A stretch of DNA of 64,000 bases from Nonomuraea roseoviolacea subsp. carminata (GCF_024172185.1 NZ_JAMZEC010000001.1:3968001-4032000); one strand, 5' to 3'. Shown: positions 16,123 to 24,624, counted from the stretch's first letter. The notes: generated by a model from the sequence alone, not told the origin. Translations and numbers: made by a program.

Positions 16123-17153
16123 ACAGCCCTGTGGAAGACCGTCTGCGCGAGGCGCTCGGCGAGGCGGGGGCCACGGTGGAGGTCGGCACGCTGCGGCCGC
16201 TGATGGTGCCGGATCGACGACGGTTCGGCGTGAACATGAGGCTCGGACTGGTCGGGGCAGCGGCGGTCGTGGTCGCGGGGGCGGCGACGGTCGTGGGCTT
16301 CACGGTCTCGGGCGCCGGGGAAGAGGTGAGCGTGGCGTCGGCCCGGGCGCAGGCTCCTGACCCGGCAGATGTGTCGGTGTTCCTGTGCACGGGGCTGGAG
16401 GAGGGCAAGCAGGCATGCCAGGGGCGCGCCGCCACCGAGCAGCAGACCAAGGCCCTGGCCGAGTCGCTGGGCCGGCTGCCCGGGGTCGCCAAGGTCTTCT
16501 TCGAGGACCGCAGGACCGCCTATGAGCGCTTCCGCAAGGCGGTCGCCGACCGACCGGACATCGTCGCCCGGGTGAAGGCGGACGACGTGCCGGCGTCCTA
16601 CCGGATCACCCTCGAACCGGGCGCGCGGCCGGAGCCGGTGTCCGCTGCGGCCAAGACTCTGCCCGGCGTGGCGATGGTCTCCGATCGGACCATGACGGAC
16701 GCCGCCGCGGCCGTCCCCAACAAAGTGGACATCTCGGTGTTCCTTTGCGTTGGCTCGTCCGACCTGCCCTCCTGCGAGAGCTACGAGGCGAGCCGTAAGA
16801 CCTCGAAGCGCGGCAAGGGCATCACCGCCGAGGACACGGACGCGCTGGAGCGCGAGATCAAGGCGATGCCCGGGGTCCAGAAGGTCACCTTCGAAGATCA
16901 GCAGCAGGCGTACAAGAGATTCAAGAAGGCGTACGCCGGCAACAAGACCCTTCTCACCGCCGTGAAGGTCACGGACATGCCCTTGTCGTTCCGCGTCCGC
17001 CTGAAAGCCGGGACCGATTCCGCCAAGGTGGCCGCCACCTTGCGGACACGGCCGGGTGTCTCACAGGTGGTCGAGCAGAAGTGCTCCCTCGCCCTATTCA
17101 GGCTCATGGCGGACCACGGCATTTCGCGGACGTTCACGGACGTCTGCAACTGA
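16119..17153 (+). CDS. membrane protein with two FtsX-ectodomain-like modules
   Basis: 344 aa from GTG 16119, right after GGGGAGG. Residues 1-40 are cytosolic, 42-64 form one membrane helix, and the remainder is extracellular. Two homologous modules follow, 84-190 and 203-320. Each has DVSVFLC/DISVFLC, a second cysteine about ten residues on, LPGVAKVFFEDRRTAYERFR or MPGVQKVTFEDQQQAYKRF, then ADDVPASYRI or VTDMPLSFRV, and a final xPGVxxV. This is the pattern of the extracellular domain of the cell-division protein FtsX, which activates peptidoglycan hydrolases. The FtsX permease helices are missing. In the anti-sigma position behind an ECF factor, it could sense or control wall hydrolysis; that role is inferred. 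Confidence 0.8.
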   Translation: MNSPVEDRLREALGEAGATVEVGTLRPLMVPDRRRFGVNMRLGLVGAAAVVVAGAATVVGFTVSGAGEEVSVASARAQAPDPADVSVFLCTGLEEGKQACQGRAATEQQTKALAESLGRLPGVAKVFFEDRRTAYERFRKAVADRPDIVARVKADDVPASYRITLEPGARPEPVSAAAKTLPGVAMVSDRTMTDAAAAVPNKVDISVFLCVGSSDLPSCESYEASRKTSKRGKGITAEDTDALEREIKAMPGVQKVTFEDQQQAYKRFKKAYAGNKTLLTAVKVTDMPLSFRVRLKAGTDSAKVAATLRTRPGVSQVVEQKCSLALFRLMADHGISRTFTDVCN

Positions 17154-17242
17154 CACCCCTCACCACGAGCGGGCTCGCGCACGTAGGGTGGCAACCGAAG
17201 GCCGTAAGACCCCCGAGGCCGACAGGAGGCGAGCCGTAGCCC

Positions 17243-18103
17243 ATGGGCATGATCATGGCCGTGAGCTTCACACGCTACGGGAGGCTCTACTACCTCGACC
17301 CGGGCCCGCACAGCCCCAAGGTGGGCGACAAGGTGCTGGTGCCCACCGACGCGGGTCCCGAGGTGGCCGAGTGCGTGTGGGCGCCGCAGTACGTGAGCGA
17401 GGACATCGACGGGCTGCCGGTGTGCGCGGGCCTCGCGGAGGAGGAGCAGCTCAGCCGCGACGAGACCAACAAACGCCGGCGTGCCGAGGCGCGCAGCGTG
17501 GCCAAGCGGCTGATCAAGCGGCACGCGTTGCCGATGAAGGTGGTGGGCGTCGACTACCTTGACGCCGACAACGTCTTCACCGTCTACTTCTCGGCCCCGC
17601 ACCGCGTCGACTTCCGCGCTCTCGTCCGTGACCTGGCCCGCAACCTGCGGGCCAGGGTGGAGCTGCGGCAGATCGGCCCGCGCGACGAGGCCCGGTTGCA
17701 GGGCGGCATCGGTCCCTGCGGCCGCGACCTGTGCTGCGCCACGTTCCTGAAGGACTTCGAGCCGGTGTCGGTGCGCATGGCCAAGGACCAGGACCTCCCG
17801 GTCAACCCGCTGCGCATCGCGGGGGCCTGCGGCCGGTTGATGTGCTGCCTGAAGTACGAGCACCCGCTGTACATGGAGACCCGCTACCGGATGCCCCGGG
17901 TCGGCAGCCGCGTCAGCACCCCGCAGGGTGAGGGAAGCGTGGTGGGCCACAACGTCCCGTCCGACACGGTGACGGTCAGGCTGGACGACGGCGGCCGCCG
18001 CTGCGCCTGCCCGTCGGCGTCGGTCTGCTCGCCTCGCCAGCAGCACGACAAGATGTACGGCTCCGACGCGTCGCCCGGCGCACCTCGACAACCGGAGGCA
18101 TGA
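17243..18103 (+). CDS. PSP1/RicT-like protein
   Basis: 286 aa. AGGAGG at 17224-17229 is rather far from ATG 17243; the nearby ATGs at 17249 and 17255 are alternatives. The PSP1 C-terminal domain is clear: VYFSAPHRVDFRALVRDLA, RQIGPRDEARLQGGIGPCGRDLCCATFL, then PLRIAGACGRLMCCLKYE. The conserved CGxxLCC and CGRLMCCLKYE cysteines bind iron-sulfur clusters in Bacillus RicT (YaaT), part of the RicAFT complex that affects RNase Y processing and development. In actinobacteria it commonly lies beside tmk-holB. Here the sigma/FtsX pair is inserted between them. Confidence 0.88.
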   Translation: MGMIMAVSFTRYGRLYYLDPGPHSPKVGDKVLVPTDAGPEVAECVWAPQYVSEDIDGLPVCAGLAEEEQLSRDETNKRRRAEARSVAKRLIKRHALPMKVVGVDYLDADNVFTVYFSAPHRVDFRALVRDLARNLRARVELRQIGPRDEARLQGGIGPCGRDLCCATFLKDFEPVSVRMAKDQDLPVNPLRIAGACGRLMCCLKYEHPLYMETRYRMPRVGSRVSTPQGEGSVVGHNVPSDTVTVRLDDGGRRCACPSASVCSPRQQHDKMYGSDASPGAPRQPEA

Positions 18104-18120
18104 CGACGACCTGAGGCCGT

Positions 18121-18215
18121 TTCCCGAACCGCGCCGCCGGGCTGGATGCTGACGCTTGTTCCCGACCCGCGACACCGGCTGGATGTTGACGCTCCTTCCC
18201 CAGGACGCGAGACCG
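18121..18215. repeat. degenerate 37-bp tandem repeat
   Basis: GCTGGATGCTGACGCTTGTT (18141) recurs as GCTGGATGTTGACGCTCCTT (18178), with TTCCCGA-x-CGCG-x-C parts preceding each, giving about two and a half copies between convergent genes. Confidence 0.5.
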
Positions 18216-18253
18216 GGCCGGGCCGGACGCTCGGTCCCCACCCCGATGCCGTC

Positions 18254-18703
18254 TCACGGTGGGGGACGCCCGTCACTCCTCCTGCGCGTCGCCTCTCCGC
18301 TGTTCGAAGCTCGCACCACGCGTTCGGTCGGGTCCGGCGCTTCGGGGTCCTGGAGGCGGTCGGTCAGCAGGAAGCCGGGCAGTTCCCAGTCCGGCGCGTG
18401 CTCGCGCTCGGTCAGCAGGAACGTCCCGCCCCGGGCGTCCGGGTCCCAGCCGGCCGCCAGGCCGCGTTCGATGACCGCGCGCACGTCGGACGGAAGCGGG
18501 TAGGAGTTGTCGGTCGCGCACCCCCACGGGGCGAGGCCGTTGGACAGCAGGTCGGCCTGCAGGGCACGGCCGTTCTTCCCGGAGCCCCACACCCGCAGCC
18601 GGACGCATCGGTGGCAGTCCCCGGAGCCGGACACGTGCCGGATGTCGGCCGTCCACACGAACTCACGGCCGCCTGTGGACAACGTCCGCAACCTCGTACC
18701 CAT
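18254..18703 (-). CDS. conserved hypothetical protein
   Basis: 149 aa from ATG 18703, eight bases after AGGGG; GTG 18712 is possible. The protein opens TRLRTLSTGGREFVWTADIRHV and contains C-x2-C (CHRC), VRLRVWGSGKNGRALQADL, PLPSDVRAVIERGLAAGWDP and FLLTE. This reads as a compact cytosolic beta/alpha protein of a type seen in many actinomycetes, but I cannot name a family. The last 30 residues are low-complexity and may be dispensable. It converges with the PSP1 gene. Confidence 0.65.
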   Translation of the reverse strand: MGTRLRTLSTGGREFVWTADIRHVSGSGDCHRCVRLRVWGSGKNGRALQADLLSNGLAPWGCATDNSYPLPSDVRAVIERGLAAGWDPDARGGTFLLTEREHAPDWELPGFLLTDRLQDPEAPDPTERVVRASNSGEATRRRSDGRPPP

Positions 18704-18843
18704 GCCGACCACCCCTGTCAGTGCTGGACCTCAGGGAGCAGTCTGCACGGAGGCGGCCTGGACGTGCGACGCATATTCGGGGCACGGCGTACAAGAGACG
18801 GCGCGTACGAGGCGCTGAGGAGGGAGGTCGCGCGGGACAGGCT

Positions 18844-19641
18844 CTAGAGGTCGGCGAAGGGGCCGCGCAGCCGTTCGGTCACCTCCCACAGCCGCCGTGC
18901 CGTGGCCGTGTCGTACGAGGCCGCCGAGGACCTGACCGGTTCGTGCCGGTTGTAGTACTGGCCCGCTCGCACGTCCGCGTCGACGGCCAGGGCGGTCACC
19001 GGTTCGGCGCCGCGCCGGGCGGACAGCCCCATGGCGGTGACCAGGGCGACCCGCAGGCGCGGGAACTGGCGGCCCAGATTGGTCTTCACCAGGCCGGGGT
19101 GCAGGGCGACGACGGTCATGTCGGGCCTGCGCCGTTGCAGTTCGTACGTGAAGAGCAGGTTCGCCAGCTTGGACCGGCTGTAGGCGAGGAACGGATCGTA
19201 GGACCGCTCGCTCTGCAGGTCGTCGAAGTCGAGCTCGACGGGCCCCGAGCCCATCATGGGCGCGCGATGCCCCTCGGAGTTGACGTTGACGACTCTGAGG
19301 TTCTCGACCGCCAGCGCGGCTGTCAGGGAGTAGGGAGCCAGGTGGTGCACGGCGAAGTTCAGCTCGACGCCCTCGGACGTGGCCTGCCGCTGCGGCGCCA
19401 TGATCCCGGCGTTGTTGACGAGCACGTCGACCGCGTCCACCGAGGCGGCGAGTTTGCCGATCCCGTCGCGGGTGGACAGGTCGGCCTGGACGAACCTGGC
19501 GTTGTCCAGCGTGCGCGCGAGCTCCTCGCCGCGGCGCCCGTCGCGCCCGGACAGGATCAGGTGATGTCCCTGGGCGGCCAGTTGGACGGCGACCTCGCGG
19601 CCGATGCCGGAGGTGGCCCCGGTCAGCACGACGCGCTTCAT
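18844..19641 (-). CDS. short-chain dehydrogenase/reductase
   Basis: 265 aa. The Rossmann glycine motif is TGATSGIG at the N-terminus, NNAG marks the central strand, and Y-x3-K (YSRSK) is the catalytic pair, with a serine in NVNSEGH. The form resembles retinol-dehydrogenase/WW-oxidoreductase-like SDRs that use NADP. The start is at the inner copy of a 38-bp duplication, which separates it from the upstream SDR gene. Both are probably one transcript controlled by the divergent PadR protein. Confidence 0.88.
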   Translation of the reverse strand: MKRVVLTGATSGIGREVAVQLAAQGHHLILSGRDGRRGEELARTLDNARFVQADLSTRDGIGKLAASVDAVDVLVNNAGIMAPQRQATSEGVELNFAVHHLAPYSLTAALAVENLRVVNVNSEGHRAPMMGSGPVELDFDDLQSERSYDPFLAYSRSKLANLLFTYELQRRRPDMTVVALHPGLVKTNLGRQFPRLRVALVTAMGLSARRGAEPVTALAVDADVRAGQYYNRHEPVRSSAASYDTATARRLWEVTERLRGPFADL

Positions 19642-19695
19642 GCCAGCCCCAGGGGCCCGGTCAGCACGACGCGCTTCATGCCAGCCCCAGGGTCC
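19621..19695 (-). repeat. 38-bp tandem duplication at a gene junction
   Basis: The block beginning GGTCAGCACGACGCGCTTCA occurs at 19621-19658 and again from 19659, nearly intact. It spans the first codons of the downstream SDR gene and the last codons of the upstream one. Without it the genes would overlap by ATGA. The outer copy now encodes only a 13-codon frame starting MKRVVLTG and ending LGLA. Confidence 0.85.
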
Positions 19696-20467
19696 TGGTC
19701 AGCAGCCTGTCGCGGAGCCGGGTGGGCAGGCGCGACAGCAGGACCAGCGCACGGGCGTCGGCGCCCACCACGTAGCGGGGGCGTGGCCGCCTGGCTTCGA
19801 CCGCGCGCACGATGGCGTCGACGACCGCGGTGACCGGGCTGAGCCGTTGACCGGCCAGCATCTTGTCCAGGGCTTCGAGCTGCTTGCCGTACAGCGTCCT
19901 GCGTTCGGCGGGGGCCTGGGCGAGCGCGGTCCTGGCGGCGGCGCCCGCCTTGTCGAAGATGGGGGTGGCCATCGCGCCCGGCTGGATGAGGACCACGGGG
20001 ATGTCCCAGGGCGCCAGCTCGATCCGGGCGGCGTCGGACAGCGACTCGAGCGCCGCCTTGCTCGCGGAGATGGGGGCGAGGAAGGGGATCGCCGTACGGG
20101 CGGTGGGGGCGCTGATGTTGACGATGCGGCCCTTGCCCTTGCGCAGCAGCGGCAGGAAGGCCCGCATGACGTTGGCCGGCCCGTACACGTTGACCTCGAA
20201 CTGCCGGCGCAGCTCGGCCTCGGGGACCAGCTCCAGGGGGCCCTGCACGATGACCCCGGCGTTGTTGATCACGGCGTGCAGTCCGTCGGCGGCCACGTCG
20301 GCCGCGACCTGCTCGGCCACGCGCTCCACACTGGCGGGGTCGGTGACGTCCATGTCCAGCTCCGCGCCGCGGCCGCAGGCGTGGACGGTGAAGCCCCGCG
20401 CGGCCAGCCGTTCGGACAGCGCCCGGCCGACCCCGCCGTTGGCCCCGGTGATGAGAACAGATCTCAT
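19676..20467 (-). CDS. short-chain dehydrogenase/reductase
   Basis: 263 aa from ATG 20467. TGANGGVG is the cofactor motif, acidic residues in ELDMDVTD suggest a preference region, NNAG is present, and the active site is NISAPTA with S-x3-K (the usual tyrosine position reads ISASK, so Y is replaced by S in the Y-x3-K motif). The replacement may weaken ordinary SDR catalysis or the motif may be shifted. The first gene of a two-gene unit divergent from a PadR regulator. Confidence 0.85.
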   Translation of the reverse strand: MRSVLITGANGGVGRALSERLAARGFTVHACGRGAELDMDVTDPASVERVAEQVAADVAADGLHAVINNAGVIVQGPLELVPEAELRRQFEVNVYGPANVMRAFLPLLRKGKGRIVNISAPTARTAIPFLAPISASKAALESLSDAARIELAPWDIPVVLIQPGAMATPIFDKAGAAARTALAQAPAERRTLYGKQLEALDKMLAGQRLSPVTAVVDAIVRAVEARRPRPRYVVGADARALVLLSRLPTRLRDRLLTRTLGLA

Positions 20468-20495
20468 GGTGGATCCCTCACGTGTTCTAGGGGAC

Positions 20496-20511
20496 ATGTA
20501 CTTAGGAACAT
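20496..20511. promoter_or_regulatory. PadR-type operator
   Basis: ATGT-N8-ACAT (ATGTACTTAGGAACAT) exactly matches the published consensus architecture of PadR-family operators and lies between the SDR and PadR genes, 28 bases upstream of the SDR start. Confidence 0.6.
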
Positions 20512-20534
20512 GAGGAGCATGCACCTGGCCTGTG

Positions 20535-20552
20535 GGACATGTCAATATGTCC
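20535..20552. promoter_or_regulatory. second inverted repeat in the PadR-SDR gap
   Basis: GGACAT-GTCAAT-ATGTCC, 20 bases before the PadR ATG, shares the ACAT/ATGT half-site with the first operator. Two sites would allow control of both divergent units. Confidence 0.55.
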
Positions 20553-20572
20553 ACGAGGAAGGGAGGCGGCGG

Positions 20573-21103
20573 ATGTCGCTGCGATACGGGCTGCTCGGGT
20601 TGCTCGCGGAGGGGCCCGCCAGCGGCTACGACCTGACCAGGCGGTTCGAGGAGGTGCTCGGCCCGGTGTGGCCCGCGCAGCACCCCAAGATCTACGCCGA
20701 GCTGGGCCGGTTGACCGCGGACGGCCTCATCGAGGTGGACAGCTACGGGCCGCGGGGGCGCAAGGCCTACCGGATCACCGAGGACGGGCTGGCGGCCGTC
20801 CGGACCTGGCTGGCCGAGGACGAGGTCGACCACACCATGCGGCTGGAACCGCTGCTGCGCTCGTTCTTCTTCTGGCTGATGACACCCGAGCAGCTCAGCG
20901 ATCACCTGGTCCGGGAGCAGGAGTTCTTCGCCTCGATGGCCCGGCGCTACCAGTCCTACGCCGAGCGGAAGGACCGCGGCGAATTCGGCCACAGCCCGCG
21001 GACGCAGTCGATGCGCGTGGCCATCGAGGCCGGCGTCCGCATGTACGAGGCCCTGGCCGGCTGGGCCGAATGGGCCAGGACGGTGCCGCCCGCCAAGCCC
21101 TGA
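20573..21103 (+). CDS. PadR-family transcriptional regulator
   Basis: 176 aa from ATG 20573, six bases after AAGGGAGG. Winged-helix DNA-binding domain: LRYGLLGLLAEGPASGYDLTRRFEEVLG, PKIYAELGRLTADGLI and GRKAYRITEDGLAAVRTWL, which is the PadR pattern. The C-terminal helical part (YALAxx type, with VREQEFFASMARRYQSY) is the dimer and ligand domain. It is divergent from the two dehydrogenases, and two ATGT/ACAT operators occupy the gap, so it likely represses both itself and them in response to a small, perhaps phenolic or drug-like, molecule. Confidence 0.9.
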   Translation: MSLRYGLLGLLAEGPASGYDLTRRFEEVLGPVWPAQHPKIYAELGRLTADGLIEVDSYGPRGRKAYRITEDGLAAVRTWLAEDEVDHTMRLEPLLRSFFFWLMTPEQLSDHLVREQEFFASMARRYQSYAERKDRGEFGHSPRTQSMRVAIEAGVRMYEALAGWAEWARTVPPAKP

Positions 21104-21235
21104 GGCCACGGGCACCTGATCGCTGGACGGCGGGCGCCCCCGCCCGGCTTCTCGAAGAGATCGGCGTCGACTGGGAACCACGCCTCGGTCCCACGGCAAT
21201 CACAGGAGTCATTGCCGACACCGAAAGGCAACCAG

Positions 21236-21892
21236 ATGCGACAACAGAGCCGGCTGACGCCCGACCGGGCGCCCGGATCGACCCATGATGCCGCGGTGAT
21301 CCCGATACTGGAGCCGGAGCCGTCCGACGACGCCTCCGTGATCGCGCGATCCCGGCACGACCCCGAGCACTTCGCCGCCCTCTTCACCCGCCACGCCCCC
21401 GCGATCAAGCGGTACGTCGTCCGCCGGCTGGGCCTGGAGGCGGCCGAGGACGTCGTGGCGGAGACGTTCGTGGCCGCGTTCCAGCAGCGCGCGAGCTACG
21501 ACCTGACCCGCGCCGACGCCCGGCCGTGGCTGTACGGCATCGCGACGAACCTGATCGGCCGGCACCGCCGTCACGAGATCGGCCAGTACAAGGTGCTGAG
21601 CCGGACGGGCGTGGACCCCGTCACGGAGCCGTTCACCGACCGGATCGACCAGCGGGTCGCGGCCGGCGGGGCGCGCGGCCGGCTGGCCGCGGCCCTCGCG
21701 GGCCTGCCGACCGGACACCGGGACGCGTTGCTGCTGGTCACGTGGGGTGAGCTGACCTACGAGCAGGCCGCCCTGTCGCTCGGTGTGGCCGTGGGAACCG
21801 TGCGTTCCCGGGTGAACCGGGCCCGTAAGAAGCTGCGCCGGGCTCTCGGCGACATCGACCCGACCGCTGTGACCGAGGAGTTCCGTTCATGA
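21236..21892 (+). CDS. ECF RNA polymerase sigma factor
   Basis: 218 aa from ATG 21236 (AAAGG upstream). Region 2 shows FAALFTRHAPAIKRYVVRRLGLEAAEDVVAETFVAAF and the following DARPWLYGIATNLI. Region 4 shows LPTGHRDALLLVTWGELTYEQAALSLGVAVGTVRSRVNRARKKL. This is a typical RpoE-like ECF factor, with about 40 extra N-terminal residues. Its stop overlaps the ATG of the CU044_5270 gene (ATGA), indicating translational coupling with a membrane partner that probably controls it. Confidence 0.9.
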   Translation: MRQQSRLTPDRAPGSTHDAAVIPILEPEPSDDASVIARSRHDPEHFAALFTRHAPAIKRYVVRRLGLEAAEDVVAETFVAAFQQRASYDLTRADARPWLYGIATNLIGRHRRHEIGQYKVLSRTGVDPVTEPFTDRIDQRVAAGGARGRLAAALAGLPTGHRDALLLVTWGELTYEQAALSLGVAVGTVRSRVNRARKKLRRALGDIDPTAVTEEFRS

Positions 21893-22851
21893 ACGAGATG
21901 TCCCTGCTCAACCGCCTGCGCGACGAGGTGCCGCCGCAGACCGAGCTGCGGGCCGAGGAGAACCGGCTGCTCGCCGAGATCCGGACCGGATCGGACGCTC
22001 CCGCCCCGGCCCGTGCCAGGCTGTCGAGGCCCCGCGCGCGCTGGGGGATCGCTCTGGCCGGCGCGCTCGGCACGGCCCTGGTCGCCGGCGTCGTGACCAC
22101 GGCCGTGACGGGGCCGGACCGGACCGGCGCCGTGCCGTCCCAGCGGATCCAGGCGTCCGCGCCCCTGGCCCGCTCGCAGCAGCCGAGCGCCGCCGCCGTG
22201 CTGGAGAACATCGCGCTCGTGGCCGAGAAGTCCAAGATGCAGGAGGTCCGGCCGGACCAGTGGACGTACCAGAAGGTAAGCCAGCCCGACACGCCGGGGC
22301 CCACGTTCGAGATGTGGATGCGGATGGACGGGACCCAGGACGCCCTGCGTGAGAACGGCGGCAAGATCAAGATGGGCCACGAGAAGGGGCCGACGTACCC
22401 GCTGAAGACGCAGCAGGAGCTCGACGCGTTCCCCGACGACCCGGACGCGCTGCTGGCGCACCTGCGCGGCCTCAAGCAGAGTCGTGCCGCCCTCTCGTTC
22501 TGCCCGCCGGGGTGCCCGGCGGGCACCGAGGAGGACGTGAAGGCGTACGGGGCCATCCAGTGGTACCTGGAGGCCGGGCCGGTGATCCCACCGGCCAAGG
22601 CGGCGGCGATGTACCGGGCGATGGCCAAGATCCCGAACGTCGCGATCGAGGAGAACGTGGCCACACCGCAGGGACGCAAGGGCATCGGCGTCGTCCTGGA
22701 CCTCGGGGAGGCCGGCAAGATGTACACGATCCTGGACGCCGAGGACTACGACTACCTCGGTGCGATGACCGTGACCGACTCCCACAAGAGCGCCCTGTGG
22801 GTCCTGGCCTCCGGCGTCGTCGACAAGCCCGGCGACATCCCGTCCTCCTGA
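21889..22851 (+). CDS. CU044_5270 family protein, membrane partner of the sigma factor
   Basis: 320 aa. The cytosolic N-terminus starts NEMSLLNRLRDEVPPQTELRAEENRLL, a helix-rich opening common to proteins encoded behind ECF factors. One membrane helix lies at about 51-72 (WGIALAGALGTALVAGVVTTAV). The extracellular part has AAAVLENIALVAEK and FEMWMRMDGTQDALRENGGKI, matching what is called the CU044_5270 family. The biochemical role is unknown. Coupling to the sigma gene makes an anti-sigma or sensor role likely. No zinc-finger anti-sigma motif is visible. Confidence 0.8.
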   Translation: MNEMSLLNRLRDEVPPQTELRAEENRLLAEIRTGSDAPAPARARLSRPRARWGIALAGALGTALVAGVVTTAVTGPDRTGAVPSQRIQASAPLARSQQPSAAAVLENIALVAEKSKMQEVRPDQWTYQKVSQPDTPGPTFEMWMRMDGTQDALRENGGKIKMGHEKGPTYPLKTQQELDAFPDDPDALLAHLRGLKQSRAALSFCPPGCPAGTEEDVKAYGAIQWYLEAGPVIPPAKAAAMYRAMAKIPNVAIEENVATPQGRKGIGVVLDLGEAGKMYTILDAEDYDYLGAMTVTDSHKSALWVLASGVVDKPGDIPSS

Positions 22852-23003
22852 CCGCCTCGCCTCCCGGCGATCCGGGCCGCGCCCAGGACAAGCCCCGCGG
22901 CAACAGGGGCCCGCGGGGCGTTGTCCACAGGCGCCCGTCGGTGTCCACAGGCGACCGTGCGGCGCCGCGGGAGGCCGGGTGACGGGGCGTAGGATCCCCA
23001 CCC

Positions 23004-24470
23004 ATGTGGTTCCGTGCCCTGACCGTCCTCGTCGCGGTCGCGCTGCTGGCCGCCGGCTGCGTCCGCGACGAGCGGCCGCTGTCCGCGACCGGGGCTCTGG
23101 CCTGGACGGACTGCGGGGACGGGTTCCAGTGCGCGAAGCTGGCGGTGCCGCTCGACCACGACGTCCCGGACGGCGAGCGGATCCGGATCAGCGTCATCCG
23201 GCTGCCCGCCACCGGCGACCGTATCGGGTCACTCCTCCTCAACCCGGGCGGTCCCGGCGGCTCCGGCGTGGCGTACGCGCGGGCGGCGCAGGCGGTGGTG
23301 AGCCCTGGCGTGCGGGCGCGGTTCGACATCGTCGGATTCGACCCGCGCGGCGTGGGGGAGTCCGCGCCGGTCGACTGCCTGGACGACCGGCGCCTCGACG
23401 CGTTCCTGGCGCTGGACGCCACCCCGGACGACGCGGCCGAGCGGGCGGCGCTGGAGCGCGGGTCACGCGAGTTCGCCCAGGGCTGCGCGGCGCACGCGGG
23501 CAAGCTGCTGCGGCACGTGGGAACGGTCGACGCGGCCCGCGACATGGACGCGCTGCGCGAGGCGCTGGGCGACCGGAAGCTGACCTATCTCGGCAAGTCC
23601 TACGGCACCTTCCTGGGGGCGGTCTACGCCGACCTGTTCCCGGGGCGTACGCGGGCGCTCGTGCTCGACGGGGCCGTCGACCCGGCGCTGTCGAGGTTCC
23701 GGTTCAACGCGGACCAGGCGGCCGGGTTCGAGGTGGCGTTCCGGGCGTACGTGGACGACTGCCTCGCCCGCGGCGACTGCCCGTTCCGCAGCCGCGACGC
23801 CGACGGCGCCCTGGAGGAGCTCACGGAGCTGCTGCGCCGTACGGACCGGCACCCCCTGCCCGCCGGAGCCGGAGGAGACGCGGGGGACCGCGTGGTCACC
23901 GAGCCGCTGGCCCTGCTCGGCGCGCTGACCCCGCTCTACGACCGCGGCGGCTGGCCGATGCTCACCGAGGCGCTGACCCAGGCGTTCAAGGGCGACGGCA
24001 CGATGCTGCTGCACAACGCCGACACGCTCGTGGACCGCGCATTCGACGGCTACTCGAACCAGACCGAGGCCAACATGGCCGTCAACTGCGTCGACGGCGT
24101 CTACCCGAAGGACGTCGCCGCGTACGAGCGGGCCGCCGCCGACCTGTCCCGCACGGCGCCCCGCTTCGGCCCGTACATCGCCTGGAGCTCCCTGCCGTGC
24201 GCCTACTGGCCGGCCCGCCCCACCTTCCAGAACCACCCGCTCACGGCGAAAGGCGCACCCCCGATCCTCGTCGTCGGCACGACCCGCGACCCGGCGACCC
24301 CGTACGCCTGGGCCCGCTCCCTCGCCGGCGAACTGGAGTCGGGGGTCCTGCTGACGTACGACGGCGACGGGCACACGGCCTACAACAGCGGCGACACCTG
24401 CGTGGACACGGCCGTGGACCGCTACCTCGTCACCGGCGCCCCGCCGAAGAACGGCGCCACCTGCCCGTAG
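23004..24470 (+). CDS. secreted alpha/beta hydrolase, tripeptidyl-aminopeptidase type
   Basis: 488 aa from ATG 23004. The signal peptide ends in the lipobox LLAAGC, so it is probably a lipoprotein. The alpha/beta fold shows LLLNPGGPGGSG (oxyanion region), FDPRGVGES, the nucleophile elbow GKSYGT, the acid in TTRDPATP and the histidine in GDGHTAYN. The C-terminal TAP-like lid segment is present, as in Streptomyces SlpD/E-type aminopeptidases that release N-terminal peptides outside the cell. It commonly precedes tRNA-Thr beside the tmk-holB block in actinobacteria. Confidence 0.9.
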   Translation: MWFRALTVLVAVALLAAGCVRDERPLSATGALAWTDCGDGFQCAKLAVPLDHDVPDGERIRISVIRLPATGDRIGSLLLNPGGPGGSGVAYARAAQAVVSPGVRARFDIVGFDPRGVGESAPVDCLDDRRLDAFLALDATPDDAAERAALERGSREFAQGCAAHAGKLLRHVGTVDAARDMDALREALGDRKLTYLGKSYGTFLGAVYADLFPGRTRALVLDGAVDPALSRFRFNADQAAGFEVAFRAYVDDCLARGDCPFRSRDADGALEELTELLRRTDRHPLPAGAGGDAGDRVVTEPLALLGALTPLYDRGGWPMLTEALTQAFKGDGTMLLHNADTLVDRAFDGYSNQTEANMAVNCVDGVYPKDVAAYERAAADLSRTAPRFGPYIAWSSLPCAYWPARPTFQNHPLTAKGAPPILVVGTTRDPATPYAWARSLAGELESGVLLTYDGDGHTAYNSGDTCVDTAVDRYLVTGAPPKNGATCP

Positions 24471-24543
24471 CGCGGGAAGATCGGGGGCGGGCGGGAGCGA
24501 GAACCCCTTGGGCTCCTGTAGACTCGGTCACGCCGCACGGCAC

Positions 24544-24617
24544 GCCGCCTTAGCTCAGTCGGCCAGAGCACTTCACTCGTAATGAAGGGGTCTGGGGTTC
24601 GAATCCCCAAGGCGGCT
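24544..24617 (+). tRNA. tRNA-Thr (anticodon CGT)
   Basis: Acceptor GCCGCCT pairs with AGGCGGC. The D arm is AGCTCAGTCGGCCAGAGC, the anticodon arm is CTTCA-CTCGTAA-TGAAG with anticodon CGT, and the T loop is GGTTCGAATCC. The discriminator is T, and CCA is encoded at 24618-24620. Confidence 0.96.
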
Positions 24618-24624
24618 CCAGCGC

